Below are positions 28,288 to 36,011 of a stretch of 64,000 bases of DNA, piece after piece. Every line of letters begins with the position of its first letter. The stretch's first letter is position 1. The notes under the pieces were generated by a model. The model was not told the DNA's origin and ran no database searches. It saw only the letters and a program-made list of their open reading frames with translations. The position numbers and the translations under genes were made by a program. This DNA is from CAVSVP01 sp963731125 (GTDB lineage Bacteria > Pseudomonadota > Gammaproteobacteria > Competibacterales > Competibacteraceae): positions 62,001-126,000 of the forward strand of contig CAVSVP010000016.1 of assembly GCA_963731125.1 (NCBI GenBank). Direction: 5' to 3'.

Positions 28288-28902
28288 TTGGATGATAAGG
28301 TTGAGACAAGATGGGTAGCACCCGTCGGATTAAGTACTTTGCTGGCCCTTCTGGTAGGGTTATGCTACCCGCTACCGGGTAGCGCGGGAGATGCCATGAA
28401 ATGCCAAACCAGAACGGTAGTGGACTTTATGAAACCGGCAGAGAAAAGCCGATGGACTGTGGTTAATGACGGGGTGATGGGTGGGCTATCCAGCAGTCGG
28501 ATGGAGGTTACGTCTGCGGGAACAGCGGTATTCCGTGGTGTGCTCTCCTTGGAAAATAGTGGGGGTTTTGCATCGGTGCGTCGTGCATCGCCAGACGATC
28601 ACTTTGCGGGTTGCGCGGGCGTTGTGCTGCGAGTCAACGGTGACGGTAGAACGTACCAGTTTCGGGTGAGAACGAGCGAACAATTCGACGGTATGGCTTA
28701 CCGAACCGAATTTCGAACGCAATCCGACACCTGGCTAACGGTGCGTCTGCCGTTTTCATCGTTCGAGCCGACGTTTCGGGGGCGCATCGTGCCTGATGCG
28801 CCGCCGTTACACCCGGAAAACATTCAACAACTCGGATTTCTTATCGCGGACAAGCAAGCCGGCCCATTCCAAATCGAAATTGACTGGATCCGAACCTACT
28901 AA
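28288..28902 (+). CDS. CIA30-domain protein, probably exported
   Basis: A 204-aa protein with a hydrophobic stretch near the N-terminus (VGLSTLLALLVGLCYPLPGS), likely a signal peptide, followed by a CIA30 beta-sandwich domain: WTVVNDGVMGGLSSSRMEV, FRGVLSLENSGGFASVR, YQFRVRT, and the end IQQLGFLIADKQAGPFQIEI. CIA30 is named for a complex I assembly factor, but bacterial members are galactose-binding-like domains of unknown role. The start is TTG 28288; no ATG in frame precedes the hydrophobic stretch. It lies 7 bases after the oxidoreductase gene and is probably co-transcribed. Confidence 0.8.
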   Translation: MDDKVETRWVAPVGLSTLLALLVGLCYPLPGSAGDAMKCQTRTVVDFMKPAEKSRWTVVNDGVMGGLSSSRMEVTSAGTAVFRGVLSLENSGGFASVRRASPDDHFAGCAGVVLRVNGDGRTYQFRVRTSEQFDGMAYRTEFRTQSDTWLTVRLPFSSFEPTFRGRIVPDAPPLHPENIQQLGFLIADKQAGPFQIEIDWIRTY

Positions 28903-29203
28903 CTAACCAACAACGTTACCCCTGAAAGAGGGCGGTGATATTCATTGGAAGGAAAACCCATGAGAGCCGTTTTAGGGTATTTTTGCCCAGGAAAAGACGT
29001 ATCCCGTTATATCCCTCTGATTCGAGTACTACCCGTAGGCAAATAAAAAACTCGCTGGCTATGCGGGGTTGATTTAGACTTTCCGGATATTTCGAAAGTA
29101 CTTTTAAAACAAGGTGATAATGAAAATTGTGGAAAATCCTTGCCTTTATATTGGGTCTCTGTAGATTGGCTCCCGATATTCATTCAGAAGAATGAGGTAA
29201 TGA
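28903..29203. other. Intergenic region, no gene seen
   Basis: About 300 bases. A very short frame from ATG 29120 is not credible as a gene. AT-rich stretches near 29040-29130 may include the promoter of the SAM-decarboxylase-like gene. Confidence 0.35.
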
Positions 29204-29566
29204 GTGGAAAATATTGCACCCGATGTGTTCCGTCAAAGACTGCTTATCGAGGGTTTTTACACCGTCGATATGGACGGGGAAGTCGTAAAAACATTTCTGC
29301 TGGGGCTGGCCAAAGCTCTAGACTTAAGGACGTATGGTGGTCCGATTGTGTTTTCTCCTTCCTCTGGTATGGGTAAAGAGGAAAATGCTGGTTATGACGC
29401 TTTTGTTCCGCTGATCGACTCCGGCATATCAGCCTACATATGGACAAAGCAAAAATTCTTCTCGGTAGTGCTCTACACCTGTAAAGGCTTTGCTAAAGAG
29501 CAAGCCATCGAGTTCGTAGAAATGTTCTTTTCAACGGAAAAAAGCACCGTGCACTTGGACTTTTAA
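29204..29566 (+). CDS. S-adenosylmethionine-decarboxylase-like protein
   Basis: A 120-aa protein of the small bacterial SAMDC (SpeH/SpeD) fold. The match is strongest in the second half: the hallmark ISESHLSIHTW of SpeH corresponds here to LIDSGISAYIW, and the later FTCG-type segment to LYTCKG, keeping the catalytic Cys. The Ser that would be converted to the pyruvoyl group is present, but the flanking Glu is Asp and the following His is Gly. It may be a neofunctionalised or inactive homologue. Translation starts at GTG 29204 after GAGGTAATGA. No spermidine synthase gene is nearby. Confidence 0.65.
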   Translation: MENIAPDVFRQRLLIEGFYTVDMDGEVVKTFLLGLAKALDLRTYGGPIVFSPSSGMGKEENAGYDAFVPLIDSGISAYIWTKQKFFSVVLYTCKGFAKEQAIEFVEMFFSTEKSTVHLDF

Positions 29567-29756
29567 AGCGCCTCCTGAAGCACAACCCTACCCTGCTCGC
29601 CCCACCAAGTTGAGATAAACGCGGGTCTTGAATAATGACAGCGTAGCCCGCCTCCTCGAGTTGCCATGCCACCCATTCCACCCAGCGGCGATCCGCTTGG
29701 GTGTAGCTAATGAAGAAATCTTTGGCAAATTCTGAAACCATGGTTGATACCGACAT
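29493..29756 (-). pseudogene. Truncated TIR-domain gene
   Basis: The frame from ATG 29756 reads MSVSTMVSEFAKDFFISYTQ, then ADRRWVEWVAWQLEEAGYAV and IIQDPRLSQLGG. KDFFISYTxADRxWxEWxAWQLEEAGY is the start of TIR domains found in bacterial NADase/immune-type proteins. After about 48 residues similarity ends, and the frame runs antisense into the 3' end of the SAMDC-like gene. The rest of the TIR domain and any partner domains are absent, so this is a remnant. Confidence 0.6.
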
Positions 29757-30136
29757 TCACTTTCTGAAGGATAGCGGACGCCCGACAGGACAAGCACCAT
29801 GCGGCGCTGGCCACCACACACGCCTGGCGGGCACTACCGGCAATCTGGAGTCTTGTTGATGTTTGCTGCGTCACGCCTACCATCGCCTTGTACAAAGCAC
29901 ACTTGCGTTGAGGATACATGATACACCGCAGCTACCGCCATGTCCGGCTTGCACTGTGGGTTAGTTTGTACGCCTTACATGATTATGGAACCCTGTCAAC
30001 CCCATCAACCAGCGAAATTCTTGCCAAGCGGGGTAAGACAAGCGAAGGCTGCAACATCAAAGGAGTGCCGGCAAAGATCAGTCGATTCTTTTCCGAGAAA
30101 TTGTAAAGCCATTCCAATTGACTGAGGAGAAATCCA
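29757..30136. other. Intergenic region, no gene seen
   Basis: About 380 bases between the TIR remnant and the YHS gene. Frames here are short and lack ribosome sites. Nothing recognisable was found. Confidence 0.35.
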
Positions 30137-30640
30137 ATGACGCACTCGAAGTTCTACAGCAAGCTGATTCTGACTACCGCTCTCGTCGTCGTGTTTGCCG
30201 CTGGTGTGTTATCAACGACGCCGGCGTTCGCCAGCGAATCACGAGCCTACTTGCACAGCTACAACCTCCCCGCACACGGTATTGCGATTGAGGGGTACAG
30301 TCCGGTAGCGTACTTCACCGAGGCCAAGGCCGTGCGTGGAACCCGGGATTTCGCGGTTGAACACGACGGCGTGACATACTACCTCGCCTCGGCACGCGAG
30401 CAAGAGCTATTTCGTAACAGTCCCGATAAGTACGTTCCCGCATACGGCAGTTGGTGTGCGTTCGGGATGAGCATTCAAGACAAGTTCCCAATCGATCCAC
30501 ACAACTTTAAAATCGTTAACGGGAAACTGAATCTGTTCCTAAAGAACAAGGGCATTGATGCTCTCGCTCTTTGGAATAAGGGTAATGAAGAGGACTTCGC
30601 GGCGAAGGCCGCTGCTCACTGGAAGAAGGTAAGTCAATAA
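30137..30640 (+). CDS. Exported YHS-domain protein
   Basis: A 167-aa protein with a signal peptide (residues 1-32, LILTTALVVVFAAGVLSTTP to AFA) and a YHS domain: GIAIEGYSPVAYFTEAKAV, VTYYLASAREQELFRNSPDK and YVPAYGSWCAFGM. YHS domains bind metals or small ligands; secreted members are of unknown function. ATG 30137 is preceded by ACTGAGGAGAAATCC, a strong ribosome site. It stands alone and is followed by a small palindromic element. Confidence 0.88.
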   Translation: MTHSKFYSKLILTTALVVVFAAGVLSTTPAFASESRAYLHSYNLPAHGIAIEGYSPVAYFTEAKAVRGTRDFAVEHDGVTYYLASAREQELFRNSPDKYVPAYGSWCAFGMSIQDKFPIDPHNFKIVNGKLNLFLKNKGIDALALWNKGNEEDFAAKAAAHWKKVSQ

Positions 30641-30648
30641 AGCGGTTG

Positions 30649-30758
30649 ACTATAGTGCCAGCCATATGAATTGATGCCGATAATTTTATTACAATCGTTG
30701 TTTACTAACGATTTGAAGCCTTGTAACCAGTATCAGGTCATTTGACCGGCACTATAGT
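30649..30758. repeat. 110-bp MITE-like palindromic element
   Basis: The ends are inverted repeats: ACTATAGTGCC is perfect at both termini (30649-30659 and 30748-30758), and the similarity continues imperfectly for about 26 bases. Inside, AATCGTT and AACGATT form a further hairpin. There is no coding potential. It may be a miniature inverted-repeat transposable element or a large terminator for the YHS gene. Confidence 0.6.
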
Positions 30759-30760
30759 AG

Positions 30761-30795
30761 GCTGGCGGCGGCTGCCTCAAGACGCGGCCGCCAGC
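30761..30795. terminator. GC-rich hairpin after the YHS gene
   Basis: GCTGGCGGC (30761-30769) pairs exactly with GCCGCCAGC (30787-30795). No T-run follows, so termination is only a possibility. Confidence 0.35.
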
Positions 30796-30874
30796 GCATG
30801 CTTCCGTTCCAAACTCACCATGGTCTCAGCTGTTTAAAGTCGTTTAGTATCTGCTAGACAGGAGACAAAGATTG

Positions 30875-31075
30875 ATGCAACGCACGCTAATCACAATTGG
30901 CTCAATCCTGGTGGTCGTCGGTCTGTTATGGCCTTGGCTTCAAAAGTTTGGTATAGGACGCCTGCCGGGGGATATTGTGATCGAACGCGACGGTTTCCAT
31001 TGTTATTTCCCCATCACTACGATGATCGTCATTAGCATTATCCTGTCGTTCATCTTCTGGATCATACGCAAATAG
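30875..31075 (+). CDS. DUF2905 small membrane protein
   Basis: A 66-aa protein with two membrane helices (LITIGSILVVVGLLWPWL and TMIVISIILSFIFWIIR) joined by the DUF2905 core FGIGRLPGDIVIERDGFHCY followed by FPITT. The family function is unknown. ATG 30875 lies ten bases after CAGGAGAC. It converges with the LysR gene. Confidence 0.88.
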   Translation: MQRTLITIGSILVVVGLLWPWLQKFGIGRLPGDIVIERDGFHCYFPITTMIVISIILSFIFWIIRK

Positions 31076-31144
31076 AATAGGGAGGTCCGTAGCTACAAAG
31101 GTAGTGCCAGACCCACGGCTTCGTGGAAGGTCTCAAGCACCCGC

Positions 31145-32077
31145 TTAACGTGCTCCGGCCTCTTCCAGTAACCACACCCGGAAGGCGGCGATGTCAGGTT
31201 GCTCGGCGGTCTCTTCCGGACAAATTACGTAATAGGCGTGCGGCACCGGCAGGCTGAGATCAAAGGGGATCACCAGCCGCCCCGCGGCCACCTCATCGGC
31301 GGCTAAGGGCGTGAGGCTCAATACCACACCCTGCCCGCCCGCCGCCGCCTCCATCGCCAGGGCGACATGATTGAAGTGTAAGCCCCGCGTCACATCCACC
31401 CCTTCCACGCCGGCGGCCTCGAGCCAGACAGCCCAATCGGGCCGGCCGGCGTAGGCTGAATCGTCGTGGATGAGGGCGTGGTAACGCAGATCCTCGGGGC
31501 GGCGCAAGGGATGCTCCCCCTCCAGCAAGCGTGGGCTGCACAGCGGCACGACCGCGGCGACGAATAATTTATCCACGCGGCAGCCCGGGTACTCCCCATA
31601 GCCAAAGCGGATAGCTACATCGACGCCCTCCTGATGCAGACCGTCTCGCACGGTGCCCGGTGTGAATTCCTTATCAAGCTGGCTGTCACTGGCTGAAACT
31701 TGCAGATCAATATCAGGATGTCGTGCGGCGAAACGCGGCAGCCGGGATACCAGCCATTTGGCTGTCAAGGAGGGCGCCGCCCATACGGTGAGCGGCCGCA
31801 GCTTGCCAGGCCCTTGCATCGCGCGCACCGCCTCGGCCAGACAAGCAAAACCTTCCTGCAGTTTTGGGAGCGCCGCCCGACCGTTCTCCGTCAACATCAG
31901 GGCGCGATTCAGGCGGTGAAACAACGTCGCGCCCAGATGCGCCTCCAGCCCCTTGATCTGGTGGCTGATGGCCGTTGGCGTGACATGCAGCTCTGCGGCA
32001 GCCTTACTAAAGCTCAGGTGCCGGGCCGCGGCCTCGAAGGCGCGCAGGGCATTAAGGGGCGGTAAGCGTTCAGCCAT
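31145..32077 (-). CDS. LysR-family transcriptional regulator (GcvA type)
   Basis: A 310-aa regulator. The winged helix-turn-helix lies in residues 1-65 (LPPLNALRAFEAAARHLSFS, ELHVTPTAISHQIKGLE, then LGATLFHRLNRALMLTENGR), and the rest is a periplasmic-binding-like effector domain. The opening LPPLNALRAFEAAARH is typical of the GcvA/AmpR subgroup. The start at ATG 32077 is chosen because GAGAGAGAT precedes it; the longer frame from 32107 would translate into its own upstream element. Divergent small genes (32303, 32462) are its probable targets, since DUF1127 genes often sit opposite such regulators. Confidence 0.9.
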   Translation of the reverse strand: MAERLPPLNALRAFEAAARHLSFSKAAAELHVTPTAISHQIKGLEAHLGATLFHRLNRALMLTENGRAALPKLQEGFACLAEAVRAMQGPGKLRPLTVWAAPSLTAKWLVSRLPRFAARHPDIDLQVSASDSQLDKEFTPGTVRDGLHQEGVDVAIRFGYGEYPGCRVDKLFVAAVVPLCSPRLLEGEHPLRRPEDLRYHALIHDDSAYAGRPDWAVWLEAAGVEGVDVTRGLHFNHVALAMEAAAGGQGVVLSLTPLAADEVAAGRLVIPFDLSLPVPHAYYVICPEETAEQPDIAAFRVWLLEEAGAR

Positions 32078-32084
32078 CGGTATC

Positions 32085-32155
32085 TCTCTCGGATAAGTTT
32101 TTCTCAAGCAGCCGTTGATAATAACTCATTTGCTGCGGTGCACAATAGAGTATAT
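32085..32155 (-). promoter_or_regulatory. LysR upstream element, copy A
   Basis: Read on the minus strand, this is the region just upstream of the LysR start. It contains GCAGCAAATGAGTTATTATC and TGCTTGAGAAAAACTTATCC. A closely related sequence recurs at 36016-36090 (plus strand) and a weaker one at 32764-32830 (minus strand). Its position fits an operator/promoter shared by the regulator and the divergent small genes. Confidence 0.6.
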
Positions 32156-32302
32156 CGTGAGTCTCTAAAGCAAGGTCAACCTTCCCGCTGGGGAATGACG
32201 ACGGTAACGGGGCCCTAGAGGACCGGTAGTTGACGGGCTTGCCGACATGGCACGACCGTCGGCCTCCGCTCCGGGTTGATAGCAGTCGATAGAAGTACAG
32301 GG

Positions 32303-32431
32303 ATGTTCCGTAGCGTTGCCTTTAAAACACACTATTGCCAGCTCAAAGCGTATCTGCGCCGCCAGACACAGACCGGCGAGTATTGGCAGCCACGCTGCTA
32401 CCGAGGCGATGACATCGATTGGAAACCCTGA
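32303..32431 (+). CDS. Possible 42-aa basic protein before DUF1127
   Basis: A frame from ATG 32303 (AGGG just upstream) encodes MFRSVAFKTHYCQLKAYLRR, then QTQTGEYWQPRCYRGDDIDW and KP. The composition is basic and aromatic, like other tiny proteins near DUF1127 genes. It lies 30 bases before the DUF1127 gene and is divergent from LysR. The family is unknown and the ribosome site is close, so confidence is limited. Confidence 0.35.
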   Translation: MFRSVAFKTHYCQLKAYLRRQTQTGEYWQPRCYRGDDIDWKP

Positions 32432-32461
32432 TTAACAAAATCTAACGCGAGATTTGACACT

Positions 32462-32644
32462 ATGAAAGCGACTTCTGCGTTTACCCTGGTTGTCCAGCAG
32501 CTCTCCCTCTGGTCGAGACGGGCTAAACTCCGTCGCCAGTTGCTGGGTTTGAGTGAGCGTACCCTTGAAGACACAGGCTACTCACGGGCTTTACTGGAGC
32601 AAGGAGTAGGCTCCTGGCCCTGGCGAATTGTGGAGGATAGATAA
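32462..32644 (+). CDS. DUF1127 small protein
   Basis: A 60-aa basic protein with the YjiS/DUF1127 pattern: WSRRAKLRRQLLGLSERTLE followed by DTGYSRALLEQ, corresponding to the family's R-x-L-x-x-L-x-D-x-x-L-x-D-I-G-x-S-R. Short DUF1127 proteins in alphaproteobacteria bind RNA and affect phosphate and carbon metabolism; here the role is unknown. It is divergent from the LysR gene, a common arrangement. The ribosome site is weak. Confidence 0.75.
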   Translation: MKATSAFTLVVQQLSLWSRRAKLRRQLLGLSERTLEDTGYSRALLEQGVGSWPWRIVEDR

Positions 32645-32763
32645 GCCAGGCATTAGCGAGCCGTTGCCAAGTCAAACCTTGGTGAGTTACCGACATAGCC
32701 GGGGCTTACCTCACTGAGGTAAAGCTCCACAGTGCAAAGGCTCGGGTAGAGTTGTTTCTCAGA

Positions 32764-32826
32764 TGAGTTTTTTAATGCATGCGCTGACAATGAGTCATTT
32801 GTTGCATTGCGCGATAGAACGTATTT
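32764..32826 (-). promoter_or_regulatory. LysR-type upstream element, copy C (diverged)
   Basis: On the minus strand this reads GCAATGCAACAAATGACTCA, then TTGTCAGCGCATGC and AAAAAACTCATCTGAGAAAC, which aligns with copies A and B over about 70 bases with clear substitutions. It abuts the left end of the ISKra4 element, which has separated it from the small genes at 34.6-35.2 kb. Confidence 0.45.
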
Positions 32827-34531
32827 GGGTGCGGCTCTTTTAGGACGACGCTTGAGTGTGCGACTTTAACCTCAGGCGGCCTCCAGTAATGGGACATCAG
32901 CATACTGTGAGAGGTGATTGCGTTGGAGCTCTTGGGCTTTATGAAATACCCAGTATTCATCGAAGTCACCACTTGAGCGTAGCGAACGCAGCTTCAAGAC
33001 CGCTTCGGCACTTTGCAGCCGCCAGCGTGCCCCGGTCAGGTCCATGCGGTCCTTCACCACATGTCGGCAAGCGCCTTCGATGACGCCGGTGGCAATGGGA
33101 AACCCTTGGGCCAAGTACGCATCATAGTTGAGATAGCGGCGGTACTTGAGCAGGTAGTCGGCGCATTTATCGACCGCTTGGCGGCAGGGCGCTACCAACG
33201 CCCGCAAGGTTGCACTACGACGCATCCCCGCGGCGACCTCACTGGCGCGTCCCTGCAAGAGCTTGAGGGCTCGCTCCTGGACCCAGTCCTCGGCCGCTTG
33301 ACTGCCCGCCGGATGAAATTCGTAGGCGGCTTTCCACAGGTATTCCAGGACATGTACCCAATCCAGCACCACGGTCACCGGCCGAGGCTGGCGTTTAAGT
33401 TGGGCTTCGATCCGCGCTAATTGGGTTTCCTCACCATCGATCAACACAACCCACGGTCGGCTTTGCGCGGGATCGCGTCGCCGCGCCTCGGCAAACAACT
33501 CAGCGATCACCGCTTCTGCCGGGCGCGCGACACTCGCCCACACGCGCTTATGGCGAACCGCCGGCCGCGGTGAGGTTGGAGTCGAGTCGTGCGCGATGTC
33601 CATCACCTGCTCCGCGCTGCGCCGATAAGGTGCTACCGGGTAGATGGCGGCCACCGTCGCCAGGCGCTTACGGTTACGCTTCTCCCCCGGACTGAGCCGC
33701 GCTTTGCGCGGGGTCGCAGCGGCCCGTTGCGCCGCCTTGCGCGTGGCCTCACGCAGATCCTGGGCATGCATCACAATCCCTTTGCCATCGACGCTCATGA
33801 CCAGTAAGTCGTCGCTCACCTCGGCCTCTTGCGCTTGCCGCGTGCTATAAAACGCCTCGAAATCCTGACTGACTTTGACCGCCAGCGCTTCGCCTTGACG
33901 CTTCGGCACATGCCCGCCTGTGGTCTGCTCCACTCCGCCGACGGCTTCCTCGAACGAGACTTTCGCCACCTCCTCGGCCACGCGACGCCGCAGCCCGTCC
34001 GAGTAAGCGTCAGGCGGCAGGTTCAATGCCGCATCCAAGGGGTACAGACTGCCATGACCCCGCGCACTATAGCCCGGACGACGCACTTGGACACGCCCAA
34101 AGAGCGTCTCCAGTTGGCGCCGGCAATCACGCCGATGATGGGGGCGCACCACCCCGTCGCTACCCACGATCGCGTCCCACCGGCGCTCGCCACTCGCCCG
34201 CCGATCGAGATGACCTTGCAGCAGACGTCTGAGCAATTCCCGACCTTGCGTCTCAAGCAACGCTTCCACCTCGCCATGTTCCAGTTCGGCGGTGTCTTCC
34301 CCCTCGAGCTGTTCCAATAACGCCTGGAACTGCTCACAGGCCTCCGCAAACACGTCCTCTCTACCCGGGCAAGCGTCGGTTGATTTCATGGCGCGTCTCC
34401 TCTCTCTTGACGAACGACGTAGGGCTAATGACCTACCATACCTACTCTAAGACATTCCCTCTTTTAAGACAATTTGAAAATAACTATCTGATTCTCAAAG
34501 TTCATAGCGTCGTTCTATAAGAGCCGCACAC
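32827..34531 (-). mobile_element. ISKra4-family insertion sequence with 9-bp target duplication
   Basis: The ~1.7-kb element has imperfect terminal inverted repeats (outer part GTGCGGCTCTT at both ends, continuing TAGxACGACGCT). It is flanked by the direct repeat AACGTATTT (32818-32826 and 34532-34540), a clean 9-bp target duplication. It contains one transposase gene on the minus strand, apparently intact, so this may be a recent insertion. Confidence 0.85.
32872..34389 (-). CDS. ISKra4-family transposase
   Basis: A 505-aa DDE transposase. Family blocks: an N-terminal helical region, VRRPGYSARGHGSLYPLDAA followed by LNLPPDAYS, the first catalytic Asp in LLVMSVDGKGIVM, the second in WVVLIDGEETQL or VTVVLDWVHVLEYLW, and the C-terminal GFPIATGVIEGACRHVVKDR containing the catalytic Glu. 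ATG 34389 follows GAGAGGAGACGC. The gene fills the element between its terminal repeats and shows no frameshift. Confidence 0.92.
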   Translation of the reverse strand: MKSTDACPGREDVFAEACEQFQALLEQLEGEDTAELEHGEVEALLETQGRELLRRLLQGHLDRRASGERRWDAIVGSDGVVRPHHRRDCRRQLETLFGRVQVRRPGYSARGHGSLYPLDAALNLPPDAYSDGLRRRVAEEVAKVSFEEAVGGVEQTTGGHVPKRQGEALAVKVSQDFEAFYSTRQAQEAEVSDDLLVMSVDGKGIVMHAQDLREATRKAAQRAAATPRKARLSPGEKRNRKRLATVAAIYPVAPYRRSAEQVMDIAHDSTPTSPRPAVRHKRVWASVARPAEAVIAELFAEARRRDPAQSRPWVVLIDGEETQLARIEAQLKRQPRPVTVVLDWVHVLEYLWKAAYEFHPAGSQAAEDWVQERALKLLQGRASEVAAGMRRSATLRALVAPCRQAVDKCADYLLKYRRYLNYDAYLAQGFPIATGVIEGACRHVVKDRMDLTGARWRLQSAEAVLKLRSLRSSGDFDEYWVFHKAQELQRNHLSQYADVPLLEAA

Positions 34532-34609
34532 AACGTATTTTAACCCTACGTTCGCCTCAGACTAGAGAGTTGAAACGAGGAAACGCATTTCAGAATATCT
34601 TAGATCATG

Positions 34610-34778
34610 CGCTAACAGTTTGAAAATCTTGCTATGCGTGGAGCAATCGGATCACCAGAGCCGTGCCCAAAGTAAGGCTATCGCTGAACTAAGCGCACAT
34701 CCCGACGATGAGCTAGCGGACAAAGGCTTAAAGCGCAGTGAAATCGAAAACACCGTCCGCTATGGTCGCATCGATTGA
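34610..34778 (+). pseudogene. Frameshifted DUF1127-like gene
   Basis: The frame ending at TGA 34778 reads RAQSKAIAELSAHPDDELAD then KGLKRSEIENTVRYGRID, a good DUF1127 C-terminus (L-x-D-x-G-x-x-R-S-E-I-E-x-x-V-R-Y-G-R-x-D). The matching N-terminal part (AWSNRITRA) lies in another frame just upstream, so a single-base indel near 34655-34665 seems to have broken the gene. It sits 3' of the ISKra4 element and 5' of the 111-aa gene. Confidence 0.55.
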
Positions 34779-34890
34779 GCGGATTTACACCATTTGATTC
34801 GTTGAACGATCTATTCGTCGCTTCCGTTGCGCCACCTTATCCGCTGCGATACAGCAACGCAGATTCAATGCCTGCATTGGAGTACACATC

Positions 34891-35226
34891 ATGACGTCGA
34901 AGATTCATGAATCACGAAAACGACCGAATGGGAATGTCGCAGAGCTGCTCTCTTCCGATGTCCCCGAACTCACACCGGAGTTAATTCAATTCCAACTTAA
35001 TAAGGCTCACCGCATGCGTTCCGGATTCATTTTTCAAATGACTAGGCGAGCCGTGGTCGGGGTATTCCAGATGATCGGCAGGATGACACGCGCATATGCT
35101 GAATTAGTCATACGCTACAGGCTATCGAGTACCGTCAATAAACGGAAATGCAGCCGGCGTAACAGCAATCAGAATGCCACGAAACGGGGTTTCGGGGTTA
35201 TTGACGCCGCCTTGCAGCGGGCTTAG
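34891..35226 (+). CDS. Hypothetical protein (111 aa) of the DUF1127 neighbourhood
   Basis: A 111-aa basic protein from ATG 34891 (upstream GGAGTACACATC gives a ribosome site). The core DVPELTPELIQFQLNKAHRM then RSGFIFQMTRR resembles small proteins that co-occur with DUF1127 genes in proteobacteria (ELTPEYIExHxxxAHRMRA pattern, recalled without a database check). It is amphipathic with a strongly basic C-terminus, so nucleic-acid binding is possible. It follows the frameshifted DUF1127-like gene. Confidence 0.55.
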   Translation: MTSKIHESRKRPNGNVAELLSSDVPELTPELIQFQLNKAHRMRSGFIFQMTRRAVVGVFQMIGRMTRAYAELVIRYRLSSTVNKRKCSRRNSNQNATKRGFGVIDAALQRA

Positions 35227-35516
35227 TTCTGAAACTTTCCAAAGAATTGGTCAACTTTTTGAATTACACACCGATTTATCTGCTAATTGGGTGGCAGAGT
35301 AGGCGGAACACGTAGCGTAAACTTTTCAGACGCTGGCGGAAGAAGCGCTTAGCGCCGCGCTTGGAAATCGATCCCGTCGATTTAATTCGTTTAGTGATGG
35401 AATTAGTTTGACAATGTCATATTAGCATTTTCTTATGGTATTTATTTATCAATGAATTAAGATAATTACTGCTGCCTACGAACTTAAAGCGGGACGTGCT
35501 AAATGCCACATCCGCC

Positions 35517-35584
35517 GGTAGGAGCGAGCTTGCTCGCGAATAGGCGGTAATCAAGTTTAGTTCGCGAGCAAGCTCGCTCCTACC
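35517..35584. repeat. Pseudomonas-type REP doublet (BIME)
   Basis: Two 24-base arms, 35517-35540 and 35561-35584, are perfect reverse complements around a 20-base spacer. Each contains GGAGCGAGCTTGCTCGCGAA, the classic REP sequence of Pseudomonas and relatives, itself palindromic (GCGAGCTTGCTCGC). It lies in non-coding DNA, as REPs do. No REP-associated tyrosine transposase was seen in the window. Confidence 0.85.
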
Positions 35585-35702
35585 AAGTCGCCTGCAAAGT
35601 GTCCCGGCTAAAGTTGATAGCCAAAAATATTTCTGCGTTTATTTACGGACGAATACGCACAGACTCTTCCTTGCAGTCTAGACGAGATATATCAGGGTTA
35701 TG

Positions 35703-35734
35703 ACGCCGCAAGCCGGTACTGCAGCTTGCGGCGT
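35703..35734. terminator. Hairpin downstream of the 43-aa gene
   Basis: ACGCCGCAAGC (35703-35713) pairs exactly with GCTTGCGGCGT (35724-35734) around a 10-base loop, 8 bases after the stop codon of the minus-strand gene at 35743. No long U-run follows on that strand, but the position fits a terminator. Confidence 0.5.
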
Positions 35735-35742
35735 ACGCCGGT

Positions 35743-35874
35743 TCACTTGGCGTTTAAGGCAGCAATTTCATGCGGCAGGAGGCCGAAGCGAAAACGGCGC
35801 TCGCGCTTACCATAATCGCTCTGCTTCGACAACTTGGCCCATTTCGTCATGTAGATAACAAGGTAGCTGGTCAT
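35743..35874 (-). CDS. Small basic protein (43 aa)
   Basis: ATG 35874 follows GGAGTTTCCATC on the minus strand. The product reads MTSYLVIYMTKWAKLSKQSD, then YGKRERRFRFGLLPHEIAAL and NAK, and is strongly basic. It is divergent from the LysR-type upstream element copy B (36016-36090), as the DUF1127 gene is from copy A, so it may be a functional analogue in the same regulon. No family is recognised. A hairpin follows its stop. Confidence 0.5.
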   Translation of the reverse strand: MTSYLVIYMTKWAKLSKQSDYGKRERRFRFGLLPHEIAALNAK

Positions 35875-36011
35875 GATGGAAACTCCATGATGCGGTTTCA
35901 ACACAAGAAACGGAGACAGGAGGTCGTGCTAAGCTAGCAAGTCTGTCAACCGCCGGCCCGCTAGTGGCCTGGTTACGACCGCAATTCCCAAGCAGGAACC
36001 TCGGCCTAACT

